NCBI GenBank assembly: GCA_035772735.1
Contig: JASDFA010000019.1
Location: forward strand, 67,680,001-67,744,000
Length of the DNA: 64,000 nucleotides
Origin: Datura wrightii
Taxonomy: Eukaryota > Streptophyta > Magnoliopsida > Solanales > Solanaceae
Reading direction: 5' to 3'
Shown one piece after another: positions 1 to 13,258 of the stretch. Each line of letters opens with the position of its first letter. Positions within the stretch are counted from its first letter, which is position 1. A program made the translations under genes and the position numbers. The notes below the pieces were generated by a model. The model was not told the origin of the DNA, did no database searches, and saw nothing but the letters and a program-made list of their open reading frames with translations.

Positions 1-42
1 GTTGAGTCTCTAAAAGCTTACTGTGTTCTTTGGTTACAGATA

Positions 43-3000
43 ATGTCAGACCAGCGACACCCTATCACGGGCCGGAGTTTAGATATTGCAGCAGGGGAAG
101 GCACCAGCAGTATGCCTCACCCTCGTTTAGAAACAACCCGATCGGAGGGCGCTACAGAGGCATCGTCCCAGCCTTCTTAGAAGTCTCCACCACATCAGGA
201 GCCACTTGGGGTGACACTACCTCCTGCAGTCCCTATATCGACACCTTCCGACCAGGAGGTTAGGAGTGCGGTAGTTATGTTAGCACAGATGATGGCTGCT
301 CAGCGTCAGCCAATGCTGTCTACAGTTGCGGAGTCGTCAGGAGGGCCCGGTAGTTCAAGGGTCCGAGAGTTCTTGGCTCTGAATCCCCCACAGTTTACAG
401 GTACGGACCGGACCGAGGACCCTCAGGATTTTCTGGATCAGATGCAGAGAATTTTCAGGGTTATGCATGCCACGCCTACAGAATCAGTTGAGTTGGAAGC
501 ATTCCAGTTACGGGACATCGCCGTATTGTGGTATGAAAGCTGGGAAAGGTCCCGAGGGAGAGATGTTTCCCCTTCGACCTTATCCAGCTTCTCAGGAGCT
601 TTTCTGGATCACTATTTGTCGCGAGAGATTCGACAGGCCCGGGTAGAGCAGTTCCTACATCTGGAGCAGGGGACCATGAGTGTTCGGGAATATTCCTTGC
701 GGTTTGATTCTTTGGCCCGGTACGCACCGGCCTTTGTTGATACCATGGCATCCAGAGTACACCGCTTTATCATGGGGTTGAATCCAGAATATGTTGAGAC
801 TTGTATTACGGCTACACTGCGAGAGGACATGGACATTTCTTGAGTTCAGGCATTTGCTCAGAATATTGAGGGCATCAAACAGCGGCATCGGGAGATCAGA
901 AGGGCCAATCAGGAACAGCGCCGCCAGGACAGGCTAGTTGAGTTATAGAGGGAGGCTCGGGGAGGACCCAGGCCACGATTGTTAGACAGGCCACCCAGGC
1001 CCCCACCTCTGCCACATCCGTAGGGGGTAGATTCAGCCGTAGGGGGAAGTCAGAGACTGGTAGAGGCTCGCAGATGGCAAATTCACCATCACAGAGGAGG
1101 GCGGAGCAGAGTAGGTATACCCTACCACTTTGCCCTATATGCAGTCGACGCCATCCTGGAGCATGCAGGTATGGCTCCACTGCATGTTATATTTGTGGCC
1201 AAGAAGGCCATTTGATGAAAGATTGCCCAGCCAGAGGTCAAGAGGATCGAGATAGACAGGGCTGGGCTTTCGCAGGGTCACGAGCTACAGCATCCTCGGT
1301 AGCGCAGGCCCTCAGTTTCAGCAAGCAGGGGTCGGGGCAGATCAGAGGCCTCCAGTATAGGTGTGGGTCCAAGCCGCACATATGCTTTACCAGGGAGGCA
1401 AGATTCAGAAGCGTCACCTGATGTTGTGACAGGTATGCTAACTATCTGCTCATACCCTGCTTATGTATTGATTGATCCAGGGTCCACTTTGTCCTACATT
1501 ACTCCATTTGTTGCACGAAAGTTCAATATTGCACCAGAATTATTACAGCAGCCCTTTTCGGTATCCACACCCGTCGGTGACTCGATCTTGGCTAGCCGAA
1601 TTTACCGGGGGTGTACGGTAGAGGTTGCTGATCGTCAGACCACAGTAGATCTGGTCGAGCTAGAAATGATAGACTTCGACGCCATAATGGGTATGGATTG
1701 GCTAGTGCCGTGCTTTGCCAATGTTGAATGTTGGACCAAGACGGTCCGATTCCACTTTTTGGGAGAAGCAGTGCGGGAGTGGAAGGGTAGCACCGCTACG
1801 CTAAAAGGTAGGTTTATTTCCTACCTTCAGGCGAGGAAATTGATGTCTAAGGGGTGTATTTACCATCTGGTCAGAGTTCAGGATGTCCGAGCAGAATCTC
1901 CGACACTCCAGTCTATTCCGGTAGTGAACGAGTATCCTGATGAGTTACCTGGTATTCCCCCAGAAAGGGAGATAGATTTTGCTATTGACTTGTTACCAGG
2001 CACTCAGCCGATATCAATTCCTCCCTATCGTATGGCTCCTGCAGAACTCAGAGAATTAAAGGAGCAGCTGAAAGACTTGTTAGATAAAGGTTTTATCAGG
2101 CCTAGTACTTCTCCGTGGGGTGCGCCAGTTCTGTTTGTGAGGAAGAAAGATGGCTCACTCCGTATGTGCATAGATTACCGGCAACTGAAAAAAGTTATAG
2201 TAAAGAACAAGTACCCGCTTCCCAGAATTGATGACTTGTTTGACCAGTTGCAGGGGGCCAGATGTTTTTCTAAAATAGATCTGAGGTCCGGATATCACCA
2301 GGTCCGAGTTCGTGAAAAAGACATTCCAAAGACTGCTTTCAGGACCAGGTATGGTCACTTTGAATTTCTGGTCATGTCTTTTGGGCCGACGAACGCTCCC
2401 GCAGTGTTTATGGATCTGATGAACAGCATATTCAGACCGTATTTGGATCTATTCGTGATAGTATTTATCGATGATATCCTAGTATATTCTCATTCAGAGA
2501 CAGATCACCAGAACCATTTACGAACAGTGCTCCAGATCCTTAGAGACCGTCAGCTATACGCCAAGTTTTCTAAGTGTGAGTTCTGGCTGAACTCAGTTGC
2601 CTTTTTGGGGCATATCGTGTCAGATGCTGGTATACAGGTCGACACACAAAAAATAGAGGCGGTCAAGACATGGCCTAGACCCACCACTCCGACCGAGGTT
2701 CGCAGTTTCCTAGGTTTAGCAGGATATTATCGGAGATTTGTTGAAGGATTTTCCACTATAGCAGCGCCTCTGACAAAGCTAACACAGAAAGCAGCGAAAT
2801 TTCAGTGGATGGAGGCATGTGAGTAGATTTTCCAAGAGTTGAAAGATAGAATGACCTCCGCCCCAGTATTGGCATTGCCAGAGGGAACAGATGGGTACGC
2901 GGTGTATTGCGACGCTTTAGGTTTGGGACTGGGTTGTGTGTTGATGCATCATGGTAGGGTAATTGCTTATGCTTCCAGACAGCTGAGGAAACACGAAAAG

Positions 3001-4811
3001 AACTATCCGACCCATAACCTGGAATTGGCCGCAGTGATCCACGCCCTAAAAATTTGGAGGCATTATCTGTATGGCGTCTACGTAGACATCTTTACAGATC
3101 ATAAAAGCCTGCAGTATATTTTCACACAGAGGGAGTTAAATCTGCGGCAGCGTCGCTGGTTAGAATTGTTGAAAGATTATGATGTAAATATTCTCTATCA
3201 CCCGGGAAAAGCTAATGTAGTTGCAGATGCCCTGAGCCGTAAGTCAATGAGGAGTTTGGCGTATTTGCGACCTGAGAAGTGGGAGTTAGCCAAGGAAATT
3301 CATCAGCTAGCTGGTTTAGCCGTTCGAGTAATGGAAACAGAAAATAATAGAGCAGTAATTCAGAATTCTGCTGTGTCATCATTAGTTACAGAGGTAAAAG
3401 AATGACAGTACGAGGACCCTGACTTAGTCCAGCTCAGAGATAGAGTGCAGAAAGGTGAGGAGTCAGATTTCCAAATGATTGAGGATGATGTGCTACGCTG
3501 TAAGGGCCGCCTCTGTGTCCCGAATGTTTCAGGGCTTCGCAGGCAGATCATGCATGAAGTACATTACGCCCGCTATTCCCTCCATCCAGGAGCAACGAAA
3601 ATGTACCACGACATCAGAGACATCTACTGGTGGCCAGGTATGAAAGCTGAAATAGCTGAATTTGTATCTAGATGTCTTAACTGTCAGCAGGTGAAAGCGG
3701 AGCACCAGAAACCGGGCGGTTTGACGCAAGATATAACGGTGCCTACGTGGAAATGGGAAACGATAAACATGGATTTTGTAACAGGGTTACCCCGTACCAG
3801 ATGCATAAATGATTCCATCTGGGTAATAGTTGACAGGCTGACAAAATCAGCTCATTTCCTGCCAGTGAAGGCTACCTTCTCGGCTGAGGATTATGCCGAA
3901 TTATATATCAGAGAAATAGTTAGATTGCATAGAGTGTCGGTATCCATTATTTCAGATAGGGGGGCACAGTTTAAAGCTAGATTCTGGCAGTCGTTCCAGA
4001 GGGGTTTGGGAACGCAGATTAATTTGAGCACAGCATTCCACCCTCAGACAGATGGGCAGGCTGAGCGGACTATCCAAACGCTCGAAGATATGCTACTAGC
4101 GTGTGTGCTAGATTTTGGGGGTAGCTGGGATGAGAATCTTTCATTGATTGAATTTGCCTATAATAACAGTTATCATTCAGCTATCCAGATGGCGCCCTTT
4201 GAAGCATTATATGGGCGAAAATGTAGATCGCCGGTAGGCTGGTTTGAAGTGGGGGAATCAGCGTTGATTAGGCCAAACATCATTCAACATTCAGAGGAGA
4301 AGGTAAAGCTTATCAGAGAACGCCTGCTGACTGCCCAGAGCTGCCAGAAGTCTTATGCAGATATGCGGCGCAGAAATCTAGAATTTTCGGTAAATGACTG
4401 GGTATCCTGAAAGTGTCTCCGATGAAAGGGCTGATGAGATTTGGCAAGAAAGGCAAGCTTAGCCCGAGATTTATTGGGCCATATCAGATTCGGCGAAGAA
4501 TAGGCCGAGTTGCATACGAATTGAACTTGCCTCCGGAGTTAGCATCTGTTCACCCAATATTCCATGTATCTATGTTGAGGAAGTTCGTAGGAGACCCTTC
4601 CACAGTTGTTCCAGTTCAGGATGTCCAGGTCACAGAAGAGTTAGCATATGAAGAAGTTCCAGTAGCTATTTTAGACAGACAGATTCACAGGTTGAAGACT
4701 AAAGATGTTGCGTCTGTCAAAGTATTGTGGCGTAACAGGAACCGTGAGGAAATGACGTGGGAAACTGAAGAAGATATGAAAGCTAGATACCCTCACCTAT
4801 TCCAGGCCTAG
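43..4811 (+). pseudogene. gag-pol: Decayed Gag-Pol polyprotein of Tekay/Del chromovirus E1
   Basis: This is a Ty3/gypsy polyprotein that made capsid, protease, reverse transcriptase, RNase H and integrase. The ATG at 43 matches the start of the sister copy at 43688. Domains in order: Gag capsid about 340-840; CCHC zinc knuckle at 1185-1228 (CYICGQEGHLMKDC); protease with D-P-G-S near 1470; RT with VFIDDILVYS at 2461-2490; RNase H about 2890-3180; integrase HHCC zinc finger 3555-3690; catalytic core 3760-4110 with the Glu of QAERT retained; chromodomain 4640-4800. It is broken by stops at 178, 841, near 947, 2824 and 3403, by small indels near 950-1070 and 1270-1360, and by a 1-nt deletion near 4400. 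Several stops are CAG to TAG or CGA to TGA, as expected of deaminated methylcytosine. The 5' LTR lies upstream of the window. Chromodomain and domain order support the Tekay/Del lineage. Confidence 0.95.
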
Positions 4812-5059
4812 TCAGGTGACAGGTATGTCCGTATATTGCTTATGTAGTATCTTATAGTTGTATATGTATAAGTGAGAAAGATTGATAATTAGCCATCCAG
4901 TGAATCTTAAAGTATTACGTGCAGTACCTGTGTTGGACTTTTCTGCATTTCAGGTTTTTGCTATAGTCCATATTACAGGGGAAACTCTGCCGAAATTTTT
5001 CTAGATAGTAAGTTGAAGAGTCCTCTAAATAAAAGTTTACATTCGAGGACGAATGTTCT

Positions 5060-5073
5060 TAAGGGGGGGAGAA
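5060..5073 (+). other. Polypurine tract of element E1
   Basis: A run of A and G (AAGGGGGGGAGAA) directly abuts the LTR start TGTTATACC. The same tract stands before the 3' LTR of element C. It primes plus-strand DNA synthesis in LTR retrotransposons. Confidence 0.85.
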
Positions 5074-5237
5074 TGTTATACCTCGTAGGATTCCCGGCAC
5101 CTAGATGACCTATTCGCACGTTGGTTAAGCATATTTGAAGGCCATACGTGCTAAAGGAAGGCCTGGGGAAAGATCGGACGAGAAACCTGTCGAACCACCG
5201 CGGTAGGAGCCGAGGCAGAGCCCCTCCGCGATGGCAG

Positions 5238-5279
5238 CGTGTCACGGAGGTGAAGCCTCCGCGTTGGCTCCGTGACACG
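5238..5279 (+). promoter_or_regulatory. GC-rich palindromic module upstream of TATA box, E1 LTR
   Basis: Arms CGTGTCACGG and CCGTGACACG flank a short GC-rich spacer, 22 bp upstream of a TATA box. The same module occurs in the C LTRs and in the Athila-like elements A and B. ACACGT provides an ACGT core of the type bound by plant bZIP and bHLH factors; binding is inference. Confidence 0.7.
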
Positions 5280-5300
5280 TTGGCCTTGTCCAGGCTCAAG

Positions 5301-5308
5301 TATATAAA
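5301..5308 (+). promoter_or_regulatory. TATA box of E1 LTR
   Basis: TATATAAA lies in the U3 region about 230 bp into the LTR. The position and the following AAAGCCCCACTTCGG are conserved in both C LTRs. Confidence 0.75.
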
Positions 5309-7639
5309 GCCCCACTTCGGTTTTAAATCATTTTAACTTATAAATTTCCAGTGAAACAGAGGGGAAAAACCAGAGGAAGAAAAGGAACGAAGAGGGTAAT
5401 ATAATTTTCATCCGATTACGCTGCTAAACGTTGTCCAAACTCAAATTAACCTCAGATACCGAGGTATTTAGCAGCAGAGAGCATTCCTACGGATTTGGTT
5501 TCATGAAATACGGCCGACGAATCATCGAGCTACCGAGCTAAGGTAAGTAGAATTGCTCCAAACTAGTGTCTATGTGTTCCTAGCTATGAAGTGAATATTT
5601 CTCCCTTCTGGACCCCTGAAGAATAGCGAGTTTTCGACCGTCTTTCGATAAGCCTAAGTTTAGGCTATAAATTATATAGAAAGTGACGTTGTTCTTTAAA
5701 ATAAAGCTATATTTAGTACTAATTGACATATTTATGAATGCAGTTGGGAGAAATAGTTAAAGTATCGGCCGAGCCTCGTCCGACAGACGGATAGTTCAAG
5801 GATAAGGTATGTAAAGCCAGTTTCTTCGGCAAGTTAGTAAGCTCGATATAGTAAAGTAATTTAAAGGCCAGTAGAATGTTCAGAAGTCATGTGTTATGTT
5901 TATTATGAATGTTGGTACGATATTAGAAGCATCAGGTTATAATTAGCACGAAACTTGCTAGCACGATATAGATTCTAATACAAGTGTTAGGAACTGCACA
6001 GCATGCTCAGTATATGATGTAGTACAAAATGTTAGGATATTATCGTATTCAGTTGAAACCCAGTAAAGCAATGTAGTATCTGTAAGGCATCTCAGAAGTA
6101 GAATGATAGGTTAAAATGAAGTTTAGAAAGCATATTAGAAATAGCAAATCATGTTACTATAGAAACTCAGTATACAACATGGTTTTCAGCAGAAAGACTA
6201 TATTTTGTTCAGCATTAGACACAGTACAATATGGCAGAAAGTTATATTTATACATACATACTATTATCAGTCTCAGCATGTATGGAGTACGTACATATTA
6301 CTATTACTAGTTCAGCATATAGTATGTACAAATACTTTACTACTATTAGCTTCAGTATATGGGATATGCAGATAGTATTACTAGTTGAGACCACTGTATT
6401 GTCTTGGGGTTGGATTACCTAGCATCCATGACCGCCCCAGGGTTGATAGCTATATCGACTCGTCTGCCAGAGGACGAGGATACGTCACTCTACGGAGTGG
6501 CATGCCGTCCCACAGGGGACGAAGATGGGATGCCAATTTTCCCCATATTGTGCCTTGATCGACCCTTACACACCCCTGTCGAGCGGATATGCCCGGGTGT
6601 TGATTCAGGAGTCCTCCGGACTCAGATGCAGTTATAGTCAGGGGCTCAGCGAGCCCAAGTGCATTTCCAGGGGACCGGCAGGATGCTTATAGCTATTATA
6701 GGAGATGGGATGACCGGGGTAGGGGTATAGATTCTATGCTGATTGTACCTCCCGGCTTATGGGGGCCGGGTAAGGGTTGTGTGTGCTATGTTATGTTATG
6801 TTACGTTATGCCATGTTACATTAAATACGAGTAGATCGGCAGTAGAATGATACGTCTCCAGGTATGACTCCTACTCCTTCCAGTATAGTTAAGAGTAGGT
6901 ATGATTTACATTATCAGACGGTTAATCTATTCCTTCCTATTTCAGTTTCATCAGTTGTATCGTTGTTTTCAGATATTTCTTCAGTTATTGCTTTACATAC
7001 TCAGTACCAGCGGTAGCATTACTTGCCTGCAGGTACTCATAGACGAGCAGGCGATCCCTCGTGATTCCTGTCAGCGATCGAGTATTCAACTCCTGTCATC
7101 CGGAGACTGAATTCCAGAGGTGTATTTCGTTTTCTTTTGTTGTACAGTACGGGTAGGTCGGGGCCCTGTCCCGATCATTTCTATTGTTATTCCTAGAGGC
7201 TTGCAGTTTGTATATGTTTCCCTGTGGTCAGTTGAGCCGGTCGTGTGAGGCTGTGCAGTTGTATAGCTGTTAGTACTTTTATTTCTTTTATGTTGGCCGT
7301 GTGGGGCCATAGTTTGACAGTAGTGGTGACCTTGCCGGTCACGTAGCTTTCCAGTATTTCATTGTCGAGTTACAGATAACTAGACAGCATGGAGGCCTCG
7401 TTGGCCCGCATAGGTTTCCCTATATTGAATGTGTTCTGGTTAGCTGACAGTACAGGTACAGGTGGCTATAGGCCAGTTGGCCGGAGGCTGTGTTTACAGC
7501 CGTTATATAGCCGGTTTGTTTCTTGGAATAGAGCCCGGGGCCAGCCAAAGCACCAGACGTGCCTAGGTTGGACCCTCTAGCAGTCCAGAGCCTAGCAGGC
7601 ACCAAGTGCCCGTCATACCCTCCAAGGTGGGGTGTGACA

Positions 7640-9416
7640 AACATATTAGACTATTAGATGGTTTAAACGATTTCTTTCATCATTTCCCCCCATTCAGATA
7701 GTTAGAAAACAACGTAGGAGTTCTCTTAGAGCAAGAACTAGGGCAGTCCATTTCTCCTTGATTTCTCAAAGAAATTCTTCAGGCTCTTCACGAGGTATGT
7801 GGGAATTCAACAAGGGAACAGTTCTTCCCTTGTGTCCCCAAAATTCTTTCTATTTTCTTTATCGGTTCGAGCCTTGAAAATTATTGAATGTTAGGAAATT
7901 CTTAGTCAGACTTTGTTTGATTCATGTGGAATGTTATTTTAGGATAATTGTAGATATTTTCCACCAGTTTGTGATTGTATTGGTGCTTGTCCCTGTAAAG
8001 AAAATTTTAGCCCTAGCTCTTGAATGCAGAAAACTTGAATCATGTAATAGTGTTTGAATATCAAAATTTTGCTTGATTTTATCAGTGTTGGGGACTCCTA
8101 TGTTGTTAGTAGCATTAGAACTCAATAATATTATTGTCAGTTTAGTTTTAGTCAAAATGTTAGAATACTCAGTGTTAGTCAGGAATGTAGCTGATCAGTT
8201 TAACTATAGAAATTTTGAGGTGTTAGTAGTGCCTCCCAATTATCAGAACCAGACTCAGTATCCATTTTAGTGGTTCTTTAGGAGGTCATGAAATTTCAGT
8301 TAAGCAGCTCTAACCAGTCTTAGGACCCCAGACTCAGATTACAAATTGTTCTTTAGACGGGCATGATGCTTCCAACTAAGCATGCTCTGGCCAGTCGTAA
8401 AACGCAGTTATAGAATCCGGTCTGTTAGGACTCTCAAGGTTCCTCCAGATAGGTATTCCTGACTAGTCTGGGGTCCCAGTTTGGAGATATCAACTTAGTA
8501 GTCAATATAGAAATATCCAGTGAGAGTAGGACTTAGCATCGAGCAGACCGGGATTCCAGCGCACCCAGGTTCTCAAAACTACGTTGCCATCATAGATTAC
8601 AGTTTTATTGGCCTCATGGCCCCAATTTGTAATCACCCAGTTCATGACTTTATACCCTGGCAAGGTATATTGGGTCCTACCGATGGGGTGTATACACCGG
8701 ACTCCACTTCTAGCTCATGTGGTTATATGTCGGTTATAGACTCTTCCACTAGTCAGCTCAGTCCAGTTTCAGATCAGTTCAGATCAGTACCTCAGATTTA
8801 GAACATGTTGTTGACCATCAGACAGGGTCATTTAGACCGTTTTAGTTATTTCAGTTATTTAGTTCAGTAGCTTCAATTGGTTATTGCATGCCTTTTCAGT
8901 TCAGTTATCTCATTTCTTATGTATGATTTCTCTCACTTACTCAGTACATTCGAAGTACTGACTCATACTTTTATGTTGTATTCTTTTATGATACAGCTGT
9001 AGGAACTCAGTCTCAGCCTCGCTAGCCGGTCATTCTCAAAAGACTTCAGCTGTTCTAGTTGGTGAGTCCTCATCTTTCGGGACGATAATTATTTCATTTA
9101 GCTACATTTTTCTTTTCTTATTTAGACTTGGAGTTAGCTGGAGGCTTGTTCCAGCAACTCATCAATAATAGTGGCTTTCAGACACAGACTTGGGTTATTT
9201 TTAGATCTATAGTTTTGTTCAGATGTATCCAGACTTTGTGAATCAGCTTCATGCTCTTAAATGTTTATATTTTTGCTTTAAAGCTTTCGTTGTACATATA
9301 TTTATATTTTAAAGTTTACTCAGAATGCCAGTATATGATAGACCAGTGGTTGACTTGGGATTACTTGTGACTCCAAGTACCGTGTCTCGTCTCAGGTGTA
9401 AGCTCGGGGCGTGACA
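7640..9416 (+). repeat. Diverged chromovirus-type LTR, 3' portion
   Basis: No credible coding region. The right end GGGGCGTGACA matches the LTR ends of E1, C and the solo LTR. The interior keeps the same order of landmarks: a CAGTAC ... GTACTG hairpin at 8942-8960, then an 'actca' and 'ctgtaggaactcag' block, then a CATCTTTCGGGACG segment. I infer that this is the 3' part of an older, related LTR into which E1 inserted; its left part would be upstream of the window. Short proteins predicted here (8073-8801) have no recognisable domain. Confidence 0.55.
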
Positions 9417-11774
9417 CTTTAGCAACACAACACTCGAAAATTGCTTTGTTCTTAAGCGTCTCTTTGCTCTCTGCTCCTCTATAAAATTCTGTAATTCCTC
9501 TATTCCTCCTCAACACAAGCACTGCTCGAAATTCTTGAGATTATCGTGATCTTGATGTATTGAGTCTGGGTAACAATCAAGGCATTTGTGACATTATCGA
9601 TTCGTTTATTTTCTTTCAACTTTTGTAATCTACTGGTTAGTTTATTTACTTTCGCAAGATGTTATTTACTTTATATGATAAATCTTGTTATTTAGTGTCT
9701 TCAATTGTTCTCTTATTGTGACTATGTGTTTGATATGTTATTTAACATAAATTATTAAGTTTTCCTAGAATAAGTGAGTTATGGTCATGAATTTGGGATT
9801 ATTGCTTATCTAATATTGTATAACCTTTAAGCAGGTATTCTTTAAATTTATTTCGAAATCCATCAGAGACTCGCCGTGACAAGAGAGGGCTATGAAAGTT
9901 AATTAATTTAGTGTTATGCCATTTACCTCATGTATTTTATTTATTTATTTATTTTTATCATTTTATAATAGTTGTAATAAACACTAGTAATAGCTAAAAG
10001 TGTCTATTTGCTTTGTGGGGGCGGGGGGATTGTATGTTGCTTTACTGCCTTTCTTAATTGTTAATTAAGAATCTGATATAGAAACCATGCCTATAGTATT
10101 AGCAAGAACTTGATTATGTCGGTTAAAAATCATGCCTATAGGAATTTACCTGATGTAGTGTACAAGTATATGTTATTATTTAAAAAATCATGCCAATATA
10201 ATATGCTGCTACATATTAAACCGGTTAAAGCCTATCTATAACAATCTATTCATAATTAATAATATATTTTGTCTCACAAGAGTCATAAAATACGATTATA
10301 AAACAAATCAATTTTGTATCTATTAAATGTCATGCTTATAAAATTCAACCACTTGTTTAATTTGCTTAGCTTAATAACAGAAAGTCATGCTTCAAGTTTA
10401 ATCCGTTAATCAAAAATCTTGCTCGCAAGCTGCAATTGAAGTACGACTATTTATCTTTGTTAGAAAACCTGCATCACTTCTCCTCTAGTATGCACAAAAA
10501 ACATCATAATTTCACCACTATAAGCTGTATAATCTGTGATTTACTCTTATGTATTAGACAACACGCTTATAGGTTTTCATATAATGAATATGCTGCTTGT
10601 ACTTGTCTGAACAATTGTTATGTACTATGTTGTCCAAAGAATCCTTTACTCACTAATTTTTAACGTCTTATTGGTATTAATGTCGGACTTGTTTTATAAT
10701 CTAAGTTATTAACTAGTAAACCTGTTCATAGGAACTTCACTCTTATTCATGTTCATTAAAACTGTCACAAATATGTGCTGCATATTTAAGTATGATATTT
10801 TTGCATTAGAAATCATATTAATAGAGTCCACATGTTTAGAAATCATGGCTATAATACTGTATTTGACGTTTATCTTATTAATAGCCTAAGTAATCTCTAC
10901 ACCCAAAATTCAAATTTAATAGTTCTGGCCTCTTGGACATTAATATTGGGACAGGTAGGCACTTACTAGGACGTTAGTTCTCATTTTGTTAGAACGCTTT
11001 ATGATTAATTAATTAGGTGGGTAGTGTGAAATGATAGTCTGCGCTCGCTGAATAATACGAGCAACTTAACGGTTGCAAAGTATTATTTTAATTGCATGGG
11101 GTGATCCCATTAGGTTAAAACACCCTTTCCTCATTTGTTGCAGAACTACGTCTGACCTGATTTCCTTTAGGAATACGTAGACATCTCTATGAGGCTCGGT
11201 CTAATCTTTTAAATTTTTTAATTTGTTTTGTTATATATTTCTTTTCGTTTTATTTTGCCAATTACTATTTATTTATTATATAAATTATTAGATTAATAAG
11301 CTCTCCTTCTATATATATTGGCCAAATCTTCTTTCTTTTCGCTTGTCTGAACTATCTGTTTTCCATTTAAATCGTATAACTTAATATAAGTCTTTTAGAA
11401 AAATGTTATTGCAAAATTAGTTTAACATACGTTTTTAAAAATACATTTATAATTTTCGTTTAAATCACTCAATTTATTTTAGTCTTAACAATAATTGACT
11501 TTTTTTGACCATTTAGCTATTCCACCTAATTAATGAATCTGGAAGGAGCCCATATTTGTGGACCTCGAGAAGTGCCTAACACCTTCCTTTCGAGGTAAGT
11601 TGAACCCTTACCCGACTCTGGCGACCTAGGCTAATTCAAAACTGACTTTTGTGGTATAGAATGGTGCTCTAACGCGCCTTAATTCGTTAGGTGGCAACTC
11701 TTCATTTTTTAATAATCCTAAAAGAGTTTTCATATGTCGAGTTTCATTTTTCGCAAGAAAAATGAGGCGCGACA
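9417..11774 (+). repeat. Tat/Ogre-type LTR fragment, 3' part
   Basis: The region shares with the F LTRs, in the same order: copies of an ATCATGCCTATAGGA-type repeat (10077-10400); the block 'cctcttggacatta...gggacaggtaggca' (10930-10960); 'gctgaataatacgagcaa' (11047-11064); 'aactacgtctgacctgat' followed by a GGAATACGTAGAC motif (11145-11185); and the terminus 'cgcaagaaaaatgaggcgcgaca'. The fragment ends at 11774 without a recognisable primer site beyond it. The 5' end is probably cut by the element ending at 9416. It is clearly more diverged than the two F LTRs are from each other. Confidence 0.75.
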
Positions 11775-13258
11775 TAAGTTACACAGTGAAAACACATAAC
11801 TTATTTTAAAAAAAGATATTTAGTTATGTAACTAATACTTATCAGCCGTACTTAGTTTGATGTGACTTAGTACTTTAGACTATGATGATTTTCATTGTGA
11901 CTTATTAATTAGCTATATTTAATTTATAAAATCTCATTATCTTTTTGGTTGGATATTTTCGTACAATGTCAACACTCTTCTCGTATTTTATGTTATTATC
12001 TTAATTGAAAAGTACCTTAGATAGTTGTATGTTACTAGAATTAAAGAAATATTTCAAGTACAAATTATATATTTTGCATGAAGACTTTATTGGGAAAAAA
12101 ACCTGAAAATCTAAGGAAGTTGAAAAATTCAAAAAAATCCGAAGTTGAAAAATCCGAATTTTATTGATCTGATTTGATTTATAATTTAAAAATCTGATAT
12201 AATTAATTTAATTTGATATTTAAAATATCTGAACCAACCTGAACTGCACACCCTTACGTGTGACGTAGTCTTCAGCTGCATACTCGTGCAAACTATTCAT
12301 GCCGCATTGTGATCAGGAGTATTAAATATGAAGGAAAATATATTTCAAGAACACCAACAGCCACAATCCTGTCCCAATAAAATAAAATTGAATAGTTGCA
12401 TTCCAAATAAATCACTCTAAAAAGAATATGTTTTGTTTCTATATATACATATAACTGGTTAATTGCACGATAATTGAAAGGGCAAACATATGTAACGATA
12501 GTCTTTTAATTTACCTTTAGCTTTAAATTGTCAAACTTAATTGGTCAGTATTTTAATGGTATGGTTTTTAAGACTAGTATAGTAATGAAAGGTAATGAAG
12601 ATATTCAACTATAATTATTATAGTGATTACTACAATAATTAACTAGTGAAATTATTCGCGCTTCACTGCTATAATAAAATTAACAAATTTATATATTTAC
12701 ACTCTTGATATATATACACACACATAAAAAAGTAATTTTATAAATTGATTTTATTATAATATAGTATTATGTAATATTTGACAGAGAAGATAACGTAGAT
12801 CTTTATTTTTATTTGAAATATGATATGTTTTTTCATTTTTTTTAAACTTGCAAACTAAAAGTTCTTTGACTTTTTTTTAAGTACAAATTATTCATATGTA
12901 CACAGTAGAACAAAATATTAGGATGTATGAGTGGTGAAGTAAATAAAATAAGATATCATATTTTGAAGCAACAATCTACTGTATTAAGTTGAAAATGATA
13001 TCTTTTGTTTTAATTTCCTCTATCTTTTATAGGAGTACTTGATCCTCTATGCAAATAATGATTTCTTAAAAATTGTATCTTTATTATTATATTTGTCTAC
13101 TCCAATCTTTAACAAATCAAATAAACATTATTAAGAATTATGAAAATGAAACACACAAGAGTTATGAATAATACTTAAGAGTACAAGTTATAAGGAAGAT
13201 GAAGAGATGAACTACAAATAATTTCAAATCTATTAGACATTAAATATATTAATCAATA
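11775..13258 (+). other. AT-rich intergenic DNA, unassigned
   Basis: No supported gene. The tract is very AT-rich with many short homopolymers. Around 12110-12240 there is a degenerate stretch with repeated 'aaaatccga' and 'aatctgat' words, typical of old interspersed repeats, but I cannot name a family. Confidence 0.4.

Larger units (their letters stand above)
5074..7639 (+). mobile_element. 3' LTR of Tekay/Del element E1
   Basis: The LTR begins TGTTATACC after the polypurine tract and ends GGGGTGTGACA. It is collinear with the two C LTRs but is 2,566 bp against their 2,764 bp. One visible deletion removes the right arm of a CAGTACC/GGTACTG hairpin near 7005-7015. It keeps the GC-rich palindromic module and a TATA box (see separate entries). 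The target duplication cannot be checked because the 5' LTR is outside the window. Confidence 0.93.

Noticed and set aside
6404..6637. Short ORF with PEDEDTSLYGVAC shared by E1 and C LTRs (also 42146-42449, 50136-50417)
   Set aside because: Between E1 and C the frame shifts at small indels, so protein-level conservation is not supported; it is LTR sequence.
10436..10663. 75-codon ORF with several Cys and His
   Set aside because: Lies within a Tat LTR fragment; the spacing does not match a known zinc finger and the related F LTRs lack the frame.
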